Below are positions 54,471-63,960 of a stretch of 64,000 nt of DNA, one piece after another (positions within the stretch are counted from its first letter, which is position 1; every line of letters begins with the position of its first letter). The DNA is from Halorhabdus sp. CBA1104. Lineage in GTDB: Archaea; Halobacteriota; Halobacteria; Halobacteriales; Haloarculaceae. Under the pieces are notes generated by a model. The model did no database searches. It saw only the letters and a program-made list of their open reading frames with translations, and was not told where the DNA came from. The position numbers and the translations under genes are program-made. Location of the stretch: positions 2,418,001 to 2,482,000 of the forward strand of contig NZ_CP033878.1 in the NCBI RefSeq assembly GCF_009690625.1, read 5' to 3'.

Positions 54471-54948
54471 CCGTCTGGTCTGTCCTGCTCGTTGCCGGCC
54501 CCCTGTTCGACGTGCAACCGTGTTGCTTGAGTGGCTGTTCGTGATCGGCTCCGCTCTTCGATCGTGTACGCATTTTCGGTCAGTACCGTGTCTCGCTTCG
54601 CTGGGTACTGTTTCGGCCAGGGACGGCGTTGGACGCCCGCTAAGAGCTTTGAAGAATACATTCTCCCAGAAGTTTTATTATTGCCGTTCCGTCATAGTAA
54701 ATTGATGCCTAGTCCCCCGCCGACGAGGTGTGTCTCGCCTATGCGGGACTCCCGTGGGTTGGGAACGGCGACCAACCAACGATGGGTCGCCGGACGACAC
54801 CGGCCCGGCTGTCTCCCTCGACGGTTGCAACCGGGGCTCGATCGACGACGAGGCCCCGAAATCGGTGGTCGGCCCCCTCTCGACGTGGCTTGCCCAACGA
54901 GCACCTCCGGTCTGCGGGCGCCTCCCCGCCCTCCACTACCCAGTAGTT
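54471..54948. other. Intergenic region between regulator and GH31 gene
   Basis: About 480 bases without a supportable gene. An AT-rich stretch (AAGTTTTATTATTGCC, about 54669-54684) is the most likely promoter region. A short inverted repeat ACTAC-CCA-GTAGT (54935-54947) ends just before the GH31 ATG at 54949. The in-frame extension of GH31 to 54730 lacks typical sequence. Confidence 0.45.
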
Positions 54949-57609
54949 ATGCATCTGTCCAATCGACACGTTCCGGATTTCGAACCGCACGCACAGCCAG
55001 ACGCCATCGTTTCGGCTCCCAACTGCCGGATTACGGTCCTCTCGCCCCGGGTTCTCCGGCTGGAGTACGATCCGACCGAGACCTTCGAGGACCGGCCGAG
55101 CCAACTGGTGTGGTATCGCGACCAGCCGGTTCCCGACTTCGAGGTAACCCGGACCGGCGAGTCTCTGGTCGTCGAGACCGACGCCCTGGAACTCGAGTAC
55201 GACCACACTGGCGATGGATTCAGCGCCGAAACACTGTCGATCGAACTCGCCGACGGCACTGAGTGGGTTTACGGTGCGGACAACGACGGCAACCTGAACG
55301 GATCGTTGCGGACCGTAGACGAGGTCGACGGGTCGGCCCCGCTCGAAGACGGGCTGGTGTCCCGTGACGGGTGGGCGGTCGTCGAGGACACCGACCGGCT
55401 GGTCTTTGGCGACGACGGCTGGGTCCAGCCCCGCGAGGCGGCCGACGGCTACGAAGACCTGTACTTTTTCGGCGACGGGCAGGACTACCAGACTCGCTTA
55501 GCAGACTTCCGGGCGATCACCGGCGAGGTGCCGATGGTGCCCCGCTGGGCGCTTGGCAACTGGTGGAGTCGCTACTGGGAGTACTCCCAGGACGAACTCC
55601 GCGAGGTTGTCGAGGGCTTCCTCGATCGGGATATCCCCTTGTCGGTCGCCGTGATCGACATGGACTGGCACGTCGTCGACAACGCACACCACGATGGCTG
55701 GACCGGCTGGACCTGGAACGACGAGTACTTCCCCGATCCCTCCAGGTTCATCGACTGGCTCCACGACAACGACATCAAGACGACGCTCAACCTCCATCCT
55801 GCGGAGGGTGTTCATCCTCACGAGGCTCAGTACGAGGACTTTGCCGACTTCATGGGGATCGACCCGGCGAGTGAGGAGCCAGTCGAGTTCGACGCGAGCG
55901 ATCCGCAGTTCCTCCGTGGCTACTTCGAGCACTTGATCGACCCCATGGAGGACGAGGAGGGCGTCGACTTCTGGTGGATCGACTGGCAACAATGGGACGA
56001 GTCACCCGAGATGGAGGGACTCGACCCGCTGTGGGCGCTAAATCACTTGCACTCGCTCGATCGGACCCGCGACGGGAAACGGCCGTTCATCTTCTCGCGG
56101 TGGCCCGGCCTCGGCGGCCACCGCTACCCGATCGGCTTCTCCGGTGACGCCTACATCTCCTGGGAGTCCCTGCGGTTCCAGCCCCACCTGACGGCCACCT
56201 CGGCCAACGTCGGATACGGCTGGTGGAGTCACGACATCGGCGGCCACATGGGCGGGGAGGGCGACCCGCGCGACTTTGCGGAACTGTACGCCCGCTGGAC
56301 GCAGTTCGGTGCCCTCTCGCCGATCAATCGCATCCACACCACCAAACACCGCTTTATTGATAAGCGTCCGTGGGCCTTCGATGGCACGATCTCGGAGAGC
56401 CTCGAAGACGCCCTGACGCTGCGTCACGAGTTGCTCCCCTACATCTACACGATGGCGTGGCGCGATCACACCGAGAGCGTCCCGCTCGTCCGGCCGATGT
56501 ACTACCACCATCCCGACGCCGAGGCGGCCTACGAGACCGTCCACCAGTACTACTTCGGGAGCGAACTGCTCGCTGCGCCCCACCTCAGCGAGCGCGACGA
56601 TGAGACCAATCTGGCCCGGCGGTCGGTCTGGCTGCCCGAGGGTGAGTGGTTCGACTTCACGTCCGGCCAGTACCACGATGGCGGCCGGTGGCTCGCCCGC
56701 TACGGGGATCTCGACGATCTGCCGGTGTACGCCAAAGCGGGGGCGATCGTGCCCATGGATCCCGACGCGCGTCAGGATGTCGCCAATCCCGACCGACTGC
56801 GCGTCGTCGCGTTCCCTGGCGCGGACAACGAGTTTACGCTCTACGAGGACGACGGCACTACGATGGCCCACCGTGACGGTGCCTCCGCAACCACGACCCT
56901 GACACAGACGTTCGATGGCGACAGCCTGACCTTCGAGATCGAACCCGCGGCCGGTGACCGCTCGTTCATTCCCGACGAGCGCACCTACGACCTCCACCTC
57001 CGGGGCGTCAGCGAACCGACGGACGTGAGGGTCGATGCACCGGTCGACTTCGAGGTGACCTACCGTGAGTCGGACGCTACGCTGGTGGTGGCGTTCGACG
57101 CGATGGCCGTCAGCGAGGGCCTGTCAGTCACCCTCGATACCGACGCCGACTCGCTGGTCTCTCGACAGGACCACACCCGCGAGCGCATCGAGGACCTCCT
57201 GTGGTCGTTCAAGACTCACGTCGCCGTCAAGGAGGCGATATTGGAGGACTTCGAGCCCGATTCGATCGCATGGCTGGCCGAGTACTCCGGGCCACTCACG
57301 ACTGCCCAGATGCGGGCGCTCGTCGAGACGATCACCGGCGCCGGGGCGGCCCGGCTCGACCACGATGGCGCGGAGCGACTGGTCGTCTGGAATCCCGACG
57401 ACGCATCTGTCTCCTATCGATTTACGACCTGGGACTGGCAGGACGAACCGTTCCTCTTCGATGCTGGCTCGGCCGAGTCCGGGACCGTCCCGGACTGGAC
57501 TGCCTTCGACGTGAGTGGTAGTGCGGTCGACGGGCGTCTCGAACTCACTTACGGCGACACGTTCACGATGGCTGTCGAGAGTGACGCGCCGGACGAACCG
57601 GCTCACTGA
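54949..57609 (+). CDS. GH31 family alpha-glucosidase/xylosidase
   Basis: 886 residues from the ATG at 54949. The GH31 barrel is clear: PRWALGNWWSRYWEYSQ, AVIDMDWHVVDN, GVDFWWIDWQQWDE with nucleophile Asp345, and GHRYPIGFSGDAYISWESL with acid/base Asp400. The C-terminal beta domains include FDFTSGQYHDGG. An additional C-terminal region (ERIEDLLWSFKTHVAVKEAI) of ~150 residues is unusual. Whether it acts on glucosides or xylosides is not decided. No signal peptide, so cytoplasmic. Confidence 0.9.
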   Translation: MHLSNRHVPDFEPHAQPDAIVSAPNCRITVLSPRVLRLEYDPTETFEDRPSQLVWYRDQPVPDFEVTRTGESLVVETDALELEYDHTGDGFSAETLSIELADGTEWVYGADNDGNLNGSLRTVDEVDGSAPLEDGLVSRDGWAVVEDTDRLVFGDDGWVQPREAADGYEDLYFFGDGQDYQTRLADFRAITGEVPMVPRWALGNWWSRYWEYSQDELREVVEGFLDRDIPLSVAVIDMDWHVVDNAHHDGWTGWTWNDEYFPDPSRFIDWLHDNDIKTTLNLHPAEGVHPHEAQYEDFADFMGIDPASEEPVEFDASDPQFLRGYFEHLIDPMEDEEGVDFWWIDWQQWDESPEMEGLDPLWALNHLHSLDRTRDGKRPFIFSRWPGLGGHRYPIGFSGDAYISWESLRFQPHLTATSANVGYGWWSHDIGGHMGGEGDPRDFAELYARWTQFGALSPINRIHTTKHRFIDKRPWAFDGTISESLEDALTLRHELLPYIYTMAWRDHTESVPLVRPMYYHHPDAEAAYETVHQYYFGSELLAAPHLSERDDETNLARRSVWLPEGEWFDFTSGQYHDGGRWLARYGDLDDLPVYAKAGAIVPMDPDARQDVANPDRLRVVAFPGADNEFTLYEDDGTTMAHRDGASATTTLTQTFDGDSLTFEIEPAAGDRSFIPDERTYDLHLRGVSEPTDVRVDAPVDFEVTYRESDATLVVAFDAMAVSEGLSVTLDTDADSLVSRQDHTRERIEDLLWSFKTHVAVKEAILEDFEPDSIAWLAEYSGPLTTAQMRALVETITGAGAARLDHDGAERLVVWNPDDASVSYRFTTWDWQDEPFLFDAGSAESGTVPDWTAFDVSGSAVDGRLELTYGDTFTMAVESDAPDEPAH

Positions 57610-57633
57610 CCCTGGCTTCGTTTCGAACCCGCT

Positions 57634-57912
57634 CTAGAGCACAAAGACGATCGCGCCGGGTACGAACGCGACTTCGAGGATCGATAGCAAGATCACCAGG
57701 ACTGCGCCCGGCACACCGCCGACGGCGACGACCAACACCGCCAGCGGGCTGATCGCTACTTCGAGTCCGACCAGCAGATCGGCGAGCAAGAACACGAGCA
57801 GTCCCAGGATGGCGTTCCAGATGAACGGCTTGACCGCTTTGACGATCCAATACGCGCCGAAGACGACCGCTAAGACGACTAGGAGGGCACCGATTTCGAG
57901 TAGTGCGACCAT
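57634..57912 (-). CDS. BofA-like small membrane protein
   Basis: 92 residues from the ATG at 57912. Three or four hydrophobic segments; the core LGLLVFLLADLLVGLEVAIS, then AVLVVAVGGVPGAVLVILLS recalls the pro-sigmaK processing inhibitor BofA family found in archaea. Function unknown. Confidence 0.65.
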   Translation of the reverse strand: MVALLEIGALLVVLAVVFGAYWIVKAVKPFIWNAILGLLVFLLADLLVGLEVAISPLAVLVVAVGGVPGAVLVILLSILEVAFVPGAIVFVL

Positions 57913-57994
57913 ACGACAACTTCGCGACACCCTCGTATGTGCTTTCTGGCCAGAACGAAACGCTTTAGATCGCCTCGCTGCAAACGGGTAATGC

Positions 57995-58067
57995 GGGACC
58001 GTGGGGTAGCTTGGTATCCTTGCGGCCTTGGGTGCCGTTGACCGCGGTTCAAATCCGCGCGGTCCCA
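57995..58067 (+). tRNA. tRNA-Pro (anticodon UGG)
   Basis: A 73-base cloverleaf with acceptor stem GGGACCG/CGGTCCC and an A discriminator. The anticodon stem GCGGC/GCCGT holds the loop CTTGGGT, giving anticodon TGG at 58028-58030. The T arm is CCGCG-GTTCAAAT-CCGCG. No intron is seen and CCA is not encoded. Confidence 0.9.
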
Positions 58068-58531
58068 CTGTACCACCGTTTTCCTGGTCGGGTACGCCGT
58101 AGGCACACCTCTCCTTGCAACAAGCTGGCCCAAAAATAGCTACTGGCTCGCTGCGCTCGCCAGTAGCCAACCCCCTCGCCACGGCGAGTGCCTCGATTAT
58201 TCGCTCGCAACTGTCTGCATGCCGAGGTGGCCGTTCGGTGCCACGACGACACCAGGTCGGCCGTCCGGTGAGTCGACGCCCTCGGTAGCGGGGTAGCGAT
58301 CAGAGGTGCCACGGGCGTTCGGCTTCGCGAGTCTATCGGGATCGGCGGTCTGGATACTTCGGTTCTGATCAGTGACCTTTGGGGCCGTCCCTGCCTGGGG
58401 TTCACCCAGTCGGTCTTCACACGGTCACGTCGGTTTACCGGGCCGACGAACCGAGGCGGACAAAGCGCCATCTCGCGGCGTTAAGATTGTACTGGGGGTG
58501 AGACACACCTTACGAAAGGTGGGATCGAAAA
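58068..58531. other. Gene-poor region with hairpins after tRNA-Pro
   Basis: About 460 bases without a supportable gene. It contains a GCTACTGGC/GCCAGTAGC stem (58139-58147 with 58159-58167), CTCGCC-AC-GGCGAG (58175-58188), and GCC-GTA-GGC (58096-58104). No integrase or attachment repeat was found beside the tRNA. Confidence 0.5.
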
Positions 58532-59065
58532 TTATCGCACGACGGCGGCGGTCGCGTCCGCGAGCTCGGCGTAGAACGGCTCGCGTGTCTCTGCCCGAAC
58601 TCCATCCAAGAACGTCTCGAACCACTGCCGGGGATGTTCATCCAGGAACTGTTCACAGGTTTCCCGAGAGGCGACCGCCGACAGATGGCCCGCGAATTCG
58701 AGTTCGGTCGCGATGTGATCGGGGAGATCCGACCACTCCGGATCGAGCCCGAGGCCGTACTCGTCGTACCAGTCGACGACCGCTCGCGTCGACGGGCCGA
58801 GGACGTTCCCGGCGGTGTCGCCATCGCCATCGCGATAGATGCTCTCGTAGGGCGGACACGGCGGGCTGTCCGGTCCGACAAACAGGCGGGCGTGTTCGGT
58901 CCGCAACGCCGTCAAGTCGAGTGTCTCGCGTTCGGAGACGACACCGGCGAGTGCCCCCGACTCGATGGCGGTCCGGAGCTGTTCGTCCGGTTGGCGCCAG
59001 CATCGCGCTAACACTGCATAGCCCTGGGCGGCTGTCGCCTCTCCGCCTGCGGTGGCGTCACTCAT
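58532..59065 (-). CDS. TorD-like molybdoenzyme chaperone
   Basis: 177 residues from the ATG at 59065. A helical protein of the TorD/DmsD type: LRTEHARLFVGPDSPPCPPYESIY and DEYGLGLDPEWSDLPDHIATELEF are the family's conserved regions. These chaperones bind the Tat signal of the catalytic subunit and help insert the molybdenum cofactor. The start overlaps the end of the membrane-subunit gene by 8 bp. Last gene of the molybdoenzyme operon. Confidence 0.88.
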   Translation of the reverse strand: MSDATAGGEATAAQGYAVLARCWRQPDEQLRTAIESGALAGVVSERETLDLTALRTEHARLFVGPDSPPCPPYESIYRDGDGDTAGNVLGPSTRAVVDWYDEYGLGLDPEWSDLPDHIATELEFAGHLSAVASRETCEQFLDEHPRQWFETFLDGVRAETREPFYAELADATAAVVR

Positions 59066-60398
59066 CGCTGCCACCGTCTGGTCGAATCGTTCCGCCGTCT
59101 GCGGTCGCGGTGTCACCGGTCGGGTTCGTCCGTGTGCCATCCCCGAGTGCCGAGCTCGGGAACACCGGGAAGTACCGCAGGCCGAGAGTGAGGATCAACG
59201 CCCCGAGGGCGACTAGCCCGAGCGAGATCAGCAACTCGATCGCCGTCGGCGTGTAGGTGCCGACCGTCGCCCAGATGTTCGAGCCGACGCCGCTGTATCC
59301 GGTCCCGGTCGTGACGCCGGGAGCCGCCCCGATGTTGAGATCGTTGTAGCCGGTGAAGATGAGGTTCACGCCCTCGAAGAGGATACCGAGGATCGCGAAC
59401 ACGCTGGCAGTGAACACAGCCCAGGTCCGTGTTCGGAGCGCCGGAACGACCAGCAACGCCAGCGGGACCACCCCGCCGACGACGGTCCACAGCCAGAACG
59501 ACACCGTATCGCCGACGAGAAAGCCACTGGTGATCGCCCAGAAATCGAAGTTCGCGGCCCAGGCGTGGGGCAGCCGCTCGGCACCGACGAGATACACGAT
59601 GTGCACCGCGACGAACACGCCAAGCACTTTCCCGAGTTCCGGCACCAGCTCCTTCGACAGTTCGAATCGCGTGAACTTATCGGCGAGTATCGCGACCACG
59701 AGCACCAGTGCCAGCCCCGAGACCAGTGCCTTCATGATGAACATGGGGGCCACCAGCGGGCTGAACCAGCTCCCACGGCCGATCTGTAGCGCGAAGATCC
59801 AACCGGTCACCGAGTGCAATGCGACCGCAAGCGGGATCGCGATTGCTGCTGCCCAAAACGACAGTTTCCGATCGCGTTGTCGGCCGGCCGCCGTATCCTG
59901 GACGCCAAAGGCCAGTCGCGACCCGCGAGCGGCCAGGTCACGCCGGGTCAGCAGCCAGAAGTACACGGCACAGAACAGGCCATATAGCACCACGATCCCG
60001 AAGTCCCACACCATCGGCGATCGGAAGTCCGGCGAGAGGAAGAACCCGACGACCCGGCTTGGGCGACCAAGATCGGGCAAGATTAGCAGTCCTGCGACCA
60101 CGATGCAGGCAAAGCTGACCAGCACGCCGAGTGCCGCGATCGAGTCGTACCGGTCTGAGTGAAAGAACTTCGGGACACTAGAGATGATCAACCCGCCAGC
60201 CGACAGGCCAACGAAGAAGACGAACAACATGATGTACAGCCCCCACGAGAAGACGTTGTCCATCCCCGTGACGATTAGCCCTTCGCTGAGCTGGTAGGCC
60301 CAAGCCGCCAGCCCCGCGAGGACGAGCACGCTCAATGCACCGATCCAGGCCTTCCCACGGGTCCCGAACGCGCCGGATTGGGCGGCCGCGTTGCTCAT
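59058..60398 (-). CDS. NrfD/PsrC-type membrane subunit
   Basis: 446 residues with about nine to ten membrane helices (GLYIMLFVFFVGLSAGGLIIS; SFACIVVAGLLILPDLGRPSR; MFIMKALVSGLALVLVVAILA). It matches polysulfide reductase NrfD, the quinol-oxidising anchor of DMSO-reductase-type enzymes. It overlaps the Fe-S subunit gene by 4 bp. Confidence 0.9.
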   Translation of the reverse strand: MSNAAAQSGAFGTRGKAWIGALSVLVLAGLAAWAYQLSEGLIVTGMDNVFSWGLYIMLFVFFVGLSAGGLIISSVPKFFHSDRYDSIAALGVLVSFACIVVAGLLILPDLGRPSRVVGFFLSPDFRSPMVWDFGIVVLYGLFCAVYFWLLTRRDLAARGSRLAFGVQDTAAGRQRDRKLSFWAAAIAIPLAVALHSVTGWIFALQIGRGSWFSPLVAPMFIMKALVSGLALVLVVAILADKFTRFELSKELVPELGKVLGVFVAVHIVYLVGAERLPHAWAANFDFWAITSGFLVGDTVSFWLWTVVGGVVPLALLVVPALRTRTWAVFTASVFAILGILFEGVNLIFTGYNDLNIGAAPGVTTGTGYSGVGSNIWATVGTYTPTAIELLISLGLVALGALILTLGLRYFPVFPSSALGDGTRTNPTGDTATADGGTIRPDGGSDE

Positions 60399-61144
60399 CT
60401 GTCTTCACCTCCGTCGGTCGCTGGCACCCCAGGCTTGGCGTTGCGACGCTTTGGCGGGTCGTCGAGTTCGGACTCCATCTCGTTGCCGAGATGGTTCCGT
60501 CCGGGGCTCATCTCCCCGCGAATGTAGTAGGTACTGGGGTCCGTTTCGAGGTCTTCGAGCAACTGCGTGGTTTCGTACTGTTTGACGTACCGCGAGACGG
60601 CACTGTCTGGGTCGTCGAAGTCGCCGAAGATCCGTGCACTCGACGGGCACGCGATCGTACACGCCGGATCGAGGCCCTCCTCCAGGCGGTGGCTACAGAA
60701 CGTACACTTCTCGACGACGCCCCGTTCGCGTTGCTCGACGTTGCCGGTCCCGTCGGGTGGTGTCGTCTCGGGTTCGTCGTAATTGAACACTCGCGCGTTG
60801 TACGGACAGGCTGCCATACAATATCGACAGCCCATGCACTTCTCGTAGTCAATCTCGACGATGCCGTCTTCACGCGTGTACGTGGCGTTGACCGGGCAGA
60901 CCTTCACGCAGGGCGCGTTCTCACAGTGCTGGCAGGCCGTCGGCTGATACTCCATCGACAGCGTTCCGTCCCCGCCATCGACTGGATACTCGCCTGCCGG
61001 CGTGTCGATGTTGTCGCCACCCGTGGTGAGGATCCGGTTCCAGGCCTGGCCCGTGCTGACGTTGTTCTCGTCTTTACACGCCACTGCACAGGAGTGACAG
61101 CCGATACACCGCTCTTGATCGATCACCATTCCGTAGTTGGTCAT
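60395..61144 (-). CDS. Four-cluster iron-sulfur subunit (DmsB/NrfC-like)
   Basis: 249 residues with four cysteine-rich motifs for 4Fe-4S clusters: CIGCHSCAVACK, CQHCENAPCVKVCPVNA, CMGCRYCMAACPYNAR, and CTFCSHRLEEGLDPACTIACP. It passes electrons between the membrane subunit and the molybdenum subunit. Overlaps both neighbours by 4 bp. Confidence 0.94.
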   Translation of the reverse strand: MTNYGMVIDQERCIGCHSCAVACKDENNVSTGQAWNRILTTGGDNIDTPAGEYPVDGGDGTLSMEYQPTACQHCENAPCVKVCPVNATYTREDGIVEIDYEKCMGCRYCMAACPYNARVFNYDEPETTPPDGTGNVEQRERGVVEKCTFCSHRLEEGLDPACTIACPSSARIFGDFDDPDSAVSRYVKQYETTQLLEDLETDPSTYYIRGEMSPGRNHLGNEMESELDDPPKRRNAKPGVPATDGGEDR

Positions 61145-63612
61145 GCTGTATCACCGCCGTGTTGCAGTTCGTCGATCCACTCTGTCTCGGCCGGGTCGTC
61201 GTACTTGCTCGTATCGAGGTCGTCCGGGGCCGGTTCGATCTCGACACGCGTATCGTAGAACGCGAAGTTCTCGATCGTCTCACTGACGTCCGTGTGTGTC
61301 AGGTTGTTGTGGTGGCCGGCGATGTAGTGATCGCCCCACCATCCCTGGTCAGTGTTGACGTGGCCGGGCCGGTAGGCGTTGTTGTACTTCGCCTTGACGA
61401 TCATCTCGCCGCGGTCGTTGTACACTCGGACGTACTCGCCGTCCTCGATGCCGCGTTCTTTGGCGTCCTGTGGGTTGATGTCGATCCGCGGTTCCGGGTT
61501 GATCTCCCGCATCAGCGGGTTCTCGGCCCACTGTGAGTGGATCCGCCACTTCGAGTGGCCCTGCATGAACAACAGCGGGTACTCCTCGGCCAGCTCGTGA
61601 TCGTCGGCTGTTCGATCCTCCAGCGGAACTGGGAGTTCGAGGGAGACGCCATCTTCGGTGGGCGCGTCTTCGTCGTAAATTTCGAGCCGCCCGGAGGGGG
61701 TGTTGAACTCGTCGGTGAAGATGACCTCGTCGGTTTCGAGGTGGATCGTCCCTTTCTCGCGGATCTCCTCGAACGTGAACCGGTCTTCGGCCTCCAGGAT
61801 CGTCCGGAGTAACGCCGTGCGATCGCGTTCGAAGTGCTCGCCGTACCCGAGTCGATCGGCCAGTTCCGCGATCATCCAGTGGTCGGATTTCGATTCCCAC
61901 AGCGGCTCGTGGACCGGTTCGCGGTACATGGCGTGGGGGTGTTCGCCGGCCCCCGTGATGTCCTCCCGTTCGGTCCAGTGTGAGGCGGGCAAGACGATAT
62001 CGGCGTGCTGGACGGTCGGTGTGTGGTGGATATCAGCCACCGTGACGAGATCCAGATTCGACAGCGCATCGATCCACTGCTGGCGGTCGGGAAGCTGGTT
62101 GGCCACGAAGTTCGAGGACTGGGTGTACATCATTTTCAGCGGCGGGTCGGCGTCACCCTGCAGCGCCGAGAGAATCCCCTTCTGTTGGAACCGCCGCACT
62201 CCTGGGCTTCCCTCGACGGTCCCGTAATCGCTGCTGTAACCGGAGCCGGCGAATCGGCCGCCGGTGACACAGCCACTCCGGCCGTAATCGCCAGTGAGCG
62301 CAAGGAGGATCGCGTACGCCTGGCCGAAGACGTGACCGTAGACGTACCGGTCGACGCCGAGGCCCGTCATCACGCCGCCGGGTCCCCGCGTTGCGAGCCA
62401 GCGAACCGCTTGCCGGATGTTTTCGGCCTCGACGCCGACGGTCTCTTCGATGTCCTCCGGTGCGTAATCGGACGCAGCCGCATCGAGTTCCGTCAGCGCT
62501 GTCCGGACTTCGTGGCCACCGATGTCGAAGGTGCCACGCAGTGCGTACTCGCCGTACGTTTCCGGTTCGAGTGCCACCGCCTGACTGGCCGCCTCGTCGT
62601 AGGCGACCGGTGTCTCGTCGTCACCGTCCGCAAAGACGTCTCCCGTCTTGAGGAGATCGCCGTTGTCGGTTCTGACGAGGGCCGGCGCGAGTGTCCGTTC
62701 TCGTAAGAATTCGGTGTCTTCCAGTCCCTCCTCGAGGACGGTGTGGATCATCCCCATCGCGAGGTGGATGTCCTTGCCGGGTTTGACCGGCAACCAGAGG
62801 TCCGACTTCGCTGTCGTCTGGTTGTACACCGGATCGATACCGACGATCTTCGTTCCACCCTCGATGGCATCGAGCAGGAACCGTGCGTCGGGATTGAGGC
62901 GGCTTCTGAAGACGTTGCCACCCCAAATGAGGATCGTGTCGGCGTTCTTGATGTCGGTCCGCATGTTCGTCGGGGTGTTGAAGTACCCCGAGCCGGTGAT
63001 CCGCCGGAAGCCGAGACCGACGTTGATGTCGATCGACCAGGACATCATCGTCCCGCCGAAAAGGTTCGCCAGACGGCTATAAACCGTCCCGTTGATGCCG
63101 CTACCGCCTGATCCGAGTTCGAAGTAGACACTCTCGGGACCGTACTCTTTGCGGATGCGTTGCATCTCGTCGGCGACGTAATCGAGGGCCTCGGACCACT
63201 CGATGCGCTCGAAGTCGGCGTCCGGTCCCCGTCCCTGGGGGTTCGGGGTCTCGGGCGACCAGTCGCTTCGCTTCATCGGATACTTCAGCCGGTTGGGATT
63301 GTACGTCCGGTGCATGTGGGTCTGTCCCAGCGTACAGGCTCGTCGGAACTCCTCGCGGTCGGGAATCGCCGGCTCGACTTTCCGGATCTGCCCGTCCCGG
63401 ACGTGAATGTCGAGGGGACAGTGACCTCGACAGTTGGGCGAACAGTAGCCGTGGACGACCGTGTTCTCCTGGAGGAAGCTCTCGACGTCGTTGACCCCTG
63501 AATCGTCGCTCAACGACTGGAGGACCTGCGAACCGCCGAGGCCGAGGACGCCTGCGGCCCCTCCAGCACTGAGCAGGACGTTCCGGCGCGTGACGCCGTC
63601 GTGTTCACTCAT
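61141..63612 (-). CDS. DMSO-reductase-type molybdopterin oxidoreductase, catalytic subunit
   Basis: 823 residues from the ATG at 63612. A Tat signal is visible (TRRNVLLSAGGAAGVLGLGG), so the enzyme works outside the cytoplasm. The first cluster is YCSPNCRGHCPLDI with the fourth Cys in RRACTLGQ. Molybdopterin-binding regions include ILIWGGNVFRSRLNPD and MQGHSKWRIHSQWAENPLMR. The substrate (DMSO, TMAO or another acceptor) is not settled. It starts 8 bp inside the 84-aa gene. Confidence 0.92.
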   Translation of the reverse strand: MSEHDGVTRRNVLLSAGGAAGVLGLGGSQVLQSLSDDSGVNDVESFLQENTVVHGYCSPNCRGHCPLDIHVRDGQIRKVEPAIPDREEFRRACTLGQTHMHRTYNPNRLKYPMKRSDWSPETPNPQGRGPDADFERIEWSEALDYVADEMQRIRKEYGPESVYFELGSGGSGINGTVYSRLANLFGGTMMSWSIDINVGLGFRRITGSGYFNTPTNMRTDIKNADTILIWGGNVFRSRLNPDARFLLDAIEGGTKIVGIDPVYNQTTAKSDLWLPVKPGKDIHLAMGMIHTVLEEGLEDTEFLRERTLAPALVRTDNGDLLKTGDVFADGDDETPVAYDEAASQAVALEPETYGEYALRGTFDIGGHEVRTALTELDAAASDYAPEDIEETVGVEAENIRQAVRWLATRGPGGVMTGLGVDRYVYGHVFGQAYAILLALTGDYGRSGCVTGGRFAGSGYSSDYGTVEGSPGVRRFQQKGILSALQGDADPPLKMMYTQSSNFVANQLPDRQQWIDALSNLDLVTVADIHHTPTVQHADIVLPASHWTEREDITGAGEHPHAMYREPVHEPLWESKSDHWMIAELADRLGYGEHFERDRTALLRTILEAEDRFTFEEIREKGTIHLETDEVIFTDEFNTPSGRLEIYDEDAPTEDGVSLELPVPLEDRTADDHELAEEYPLLFMQGHSKWRIHSQWAENPLMREINPEPRIDINPQDAKERGIEDGEYVRVYNDRGEMIVKAKYNNAYRPGHVNTDQGWWGDHYIAGHHNNLTHTDVSETIENFAFYDTRVEIEPAPDDLDTSKYDDPAETEWIDELQHGGDTA

Positions 63613-63859
63613 CGAATCCCTCCGGCTTCGTCGGTCGGTTATCGACGCCGAACTCCTCGAGAACGGCGTCGTGATACTTCTCGTGGAAGTCCGACTCGGA
63701 CATCTCACCGATGCTGACTCGGACTGCGTCCCGCCCCATTTGCTTGCCCAATTCCGTACTGTGGGCACTCTCGTCGAGGGTTGCCTCGACTGACTGTTCC
63801 CAGTTGTCCCCGTTGAGATACCGCTCCATCTCGTCGTGTGTGTCGGTCGTATCAGTCAC
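63605..63859 (-). CDS. 84-aa protein, first gene of the molybdoenzyme operon
   Basis: 84 residues, acidic, helical and soluble, with segments AHSTELGKQMGRDAVRV and SESDFHEKYHDAVLEEFG. No cysteine and no signal. It overlaps the catalytic subunit gene by 8 bp, which suggests translational coupling. Small first-gene partners of this kind occur in haloarchaeal molybdoenzyme operons; I do not recognise the family. A role in assembly or regulation is inference. Confidence 0.7.
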   Translation of the reverse strand: MTDTTDTHDEMERYLNGDNWEQSVEATLDESAHSTELGKQMGRDAVRVSIGEMSESDFHEKYHDAVLEEFGVDNRPTKPEGFDE

Positions 63860-63904
63860 TTCGAGCCACCACGACTGTACCCACGTTCTCCCCCTCCAAC
63901 CTAC

Positions 63905-63950
63905 TGTCCGGACACAATTGAGGTCTTTATATACACCCCGGACACCCGGC
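63905..63950 (-). promoter_or_regulatory. TATA-like box with repeated CCGGACAC motif, molybdoenzyme operon
   Basis: On the minus strand TATATAAAG (63926-63933) is a TATA box about 25 bp before the expected start of transcription. The 8-mer CCGGACAC is present at 63908-63915 and again at 63938-63945, start to start 30 bp, about three helical turns. The first copy is part of a perfect palindrome TGTCCGGACA (63905-63914). The repeats flank the TATA box, so a regulator binding both could control recruitment. Confidence 0.6.
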
Positions 63951-63960
63951 CACCAGCGGG

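Noticed and set aside
54730-54948. Extension of the GH31 gene to 54730
   Set aside because: Composition (many Arg, Pro, Cys) is unlike the enzyme and no promoter-like sequence precedes it; ATG 54949 is preferred.
58049-58471. Minus-strand ORF of 140 codons next to tRNA-Pro
   Set aside because: It overlaps the tRNA and is Arg-rich, typical of a shadow frame in GC-rich DNA.
58068-58531. tRNA-Pro as a possible integration site
   Set aside because: No integrase and no repeated tRNA 3' end were seen nearby.
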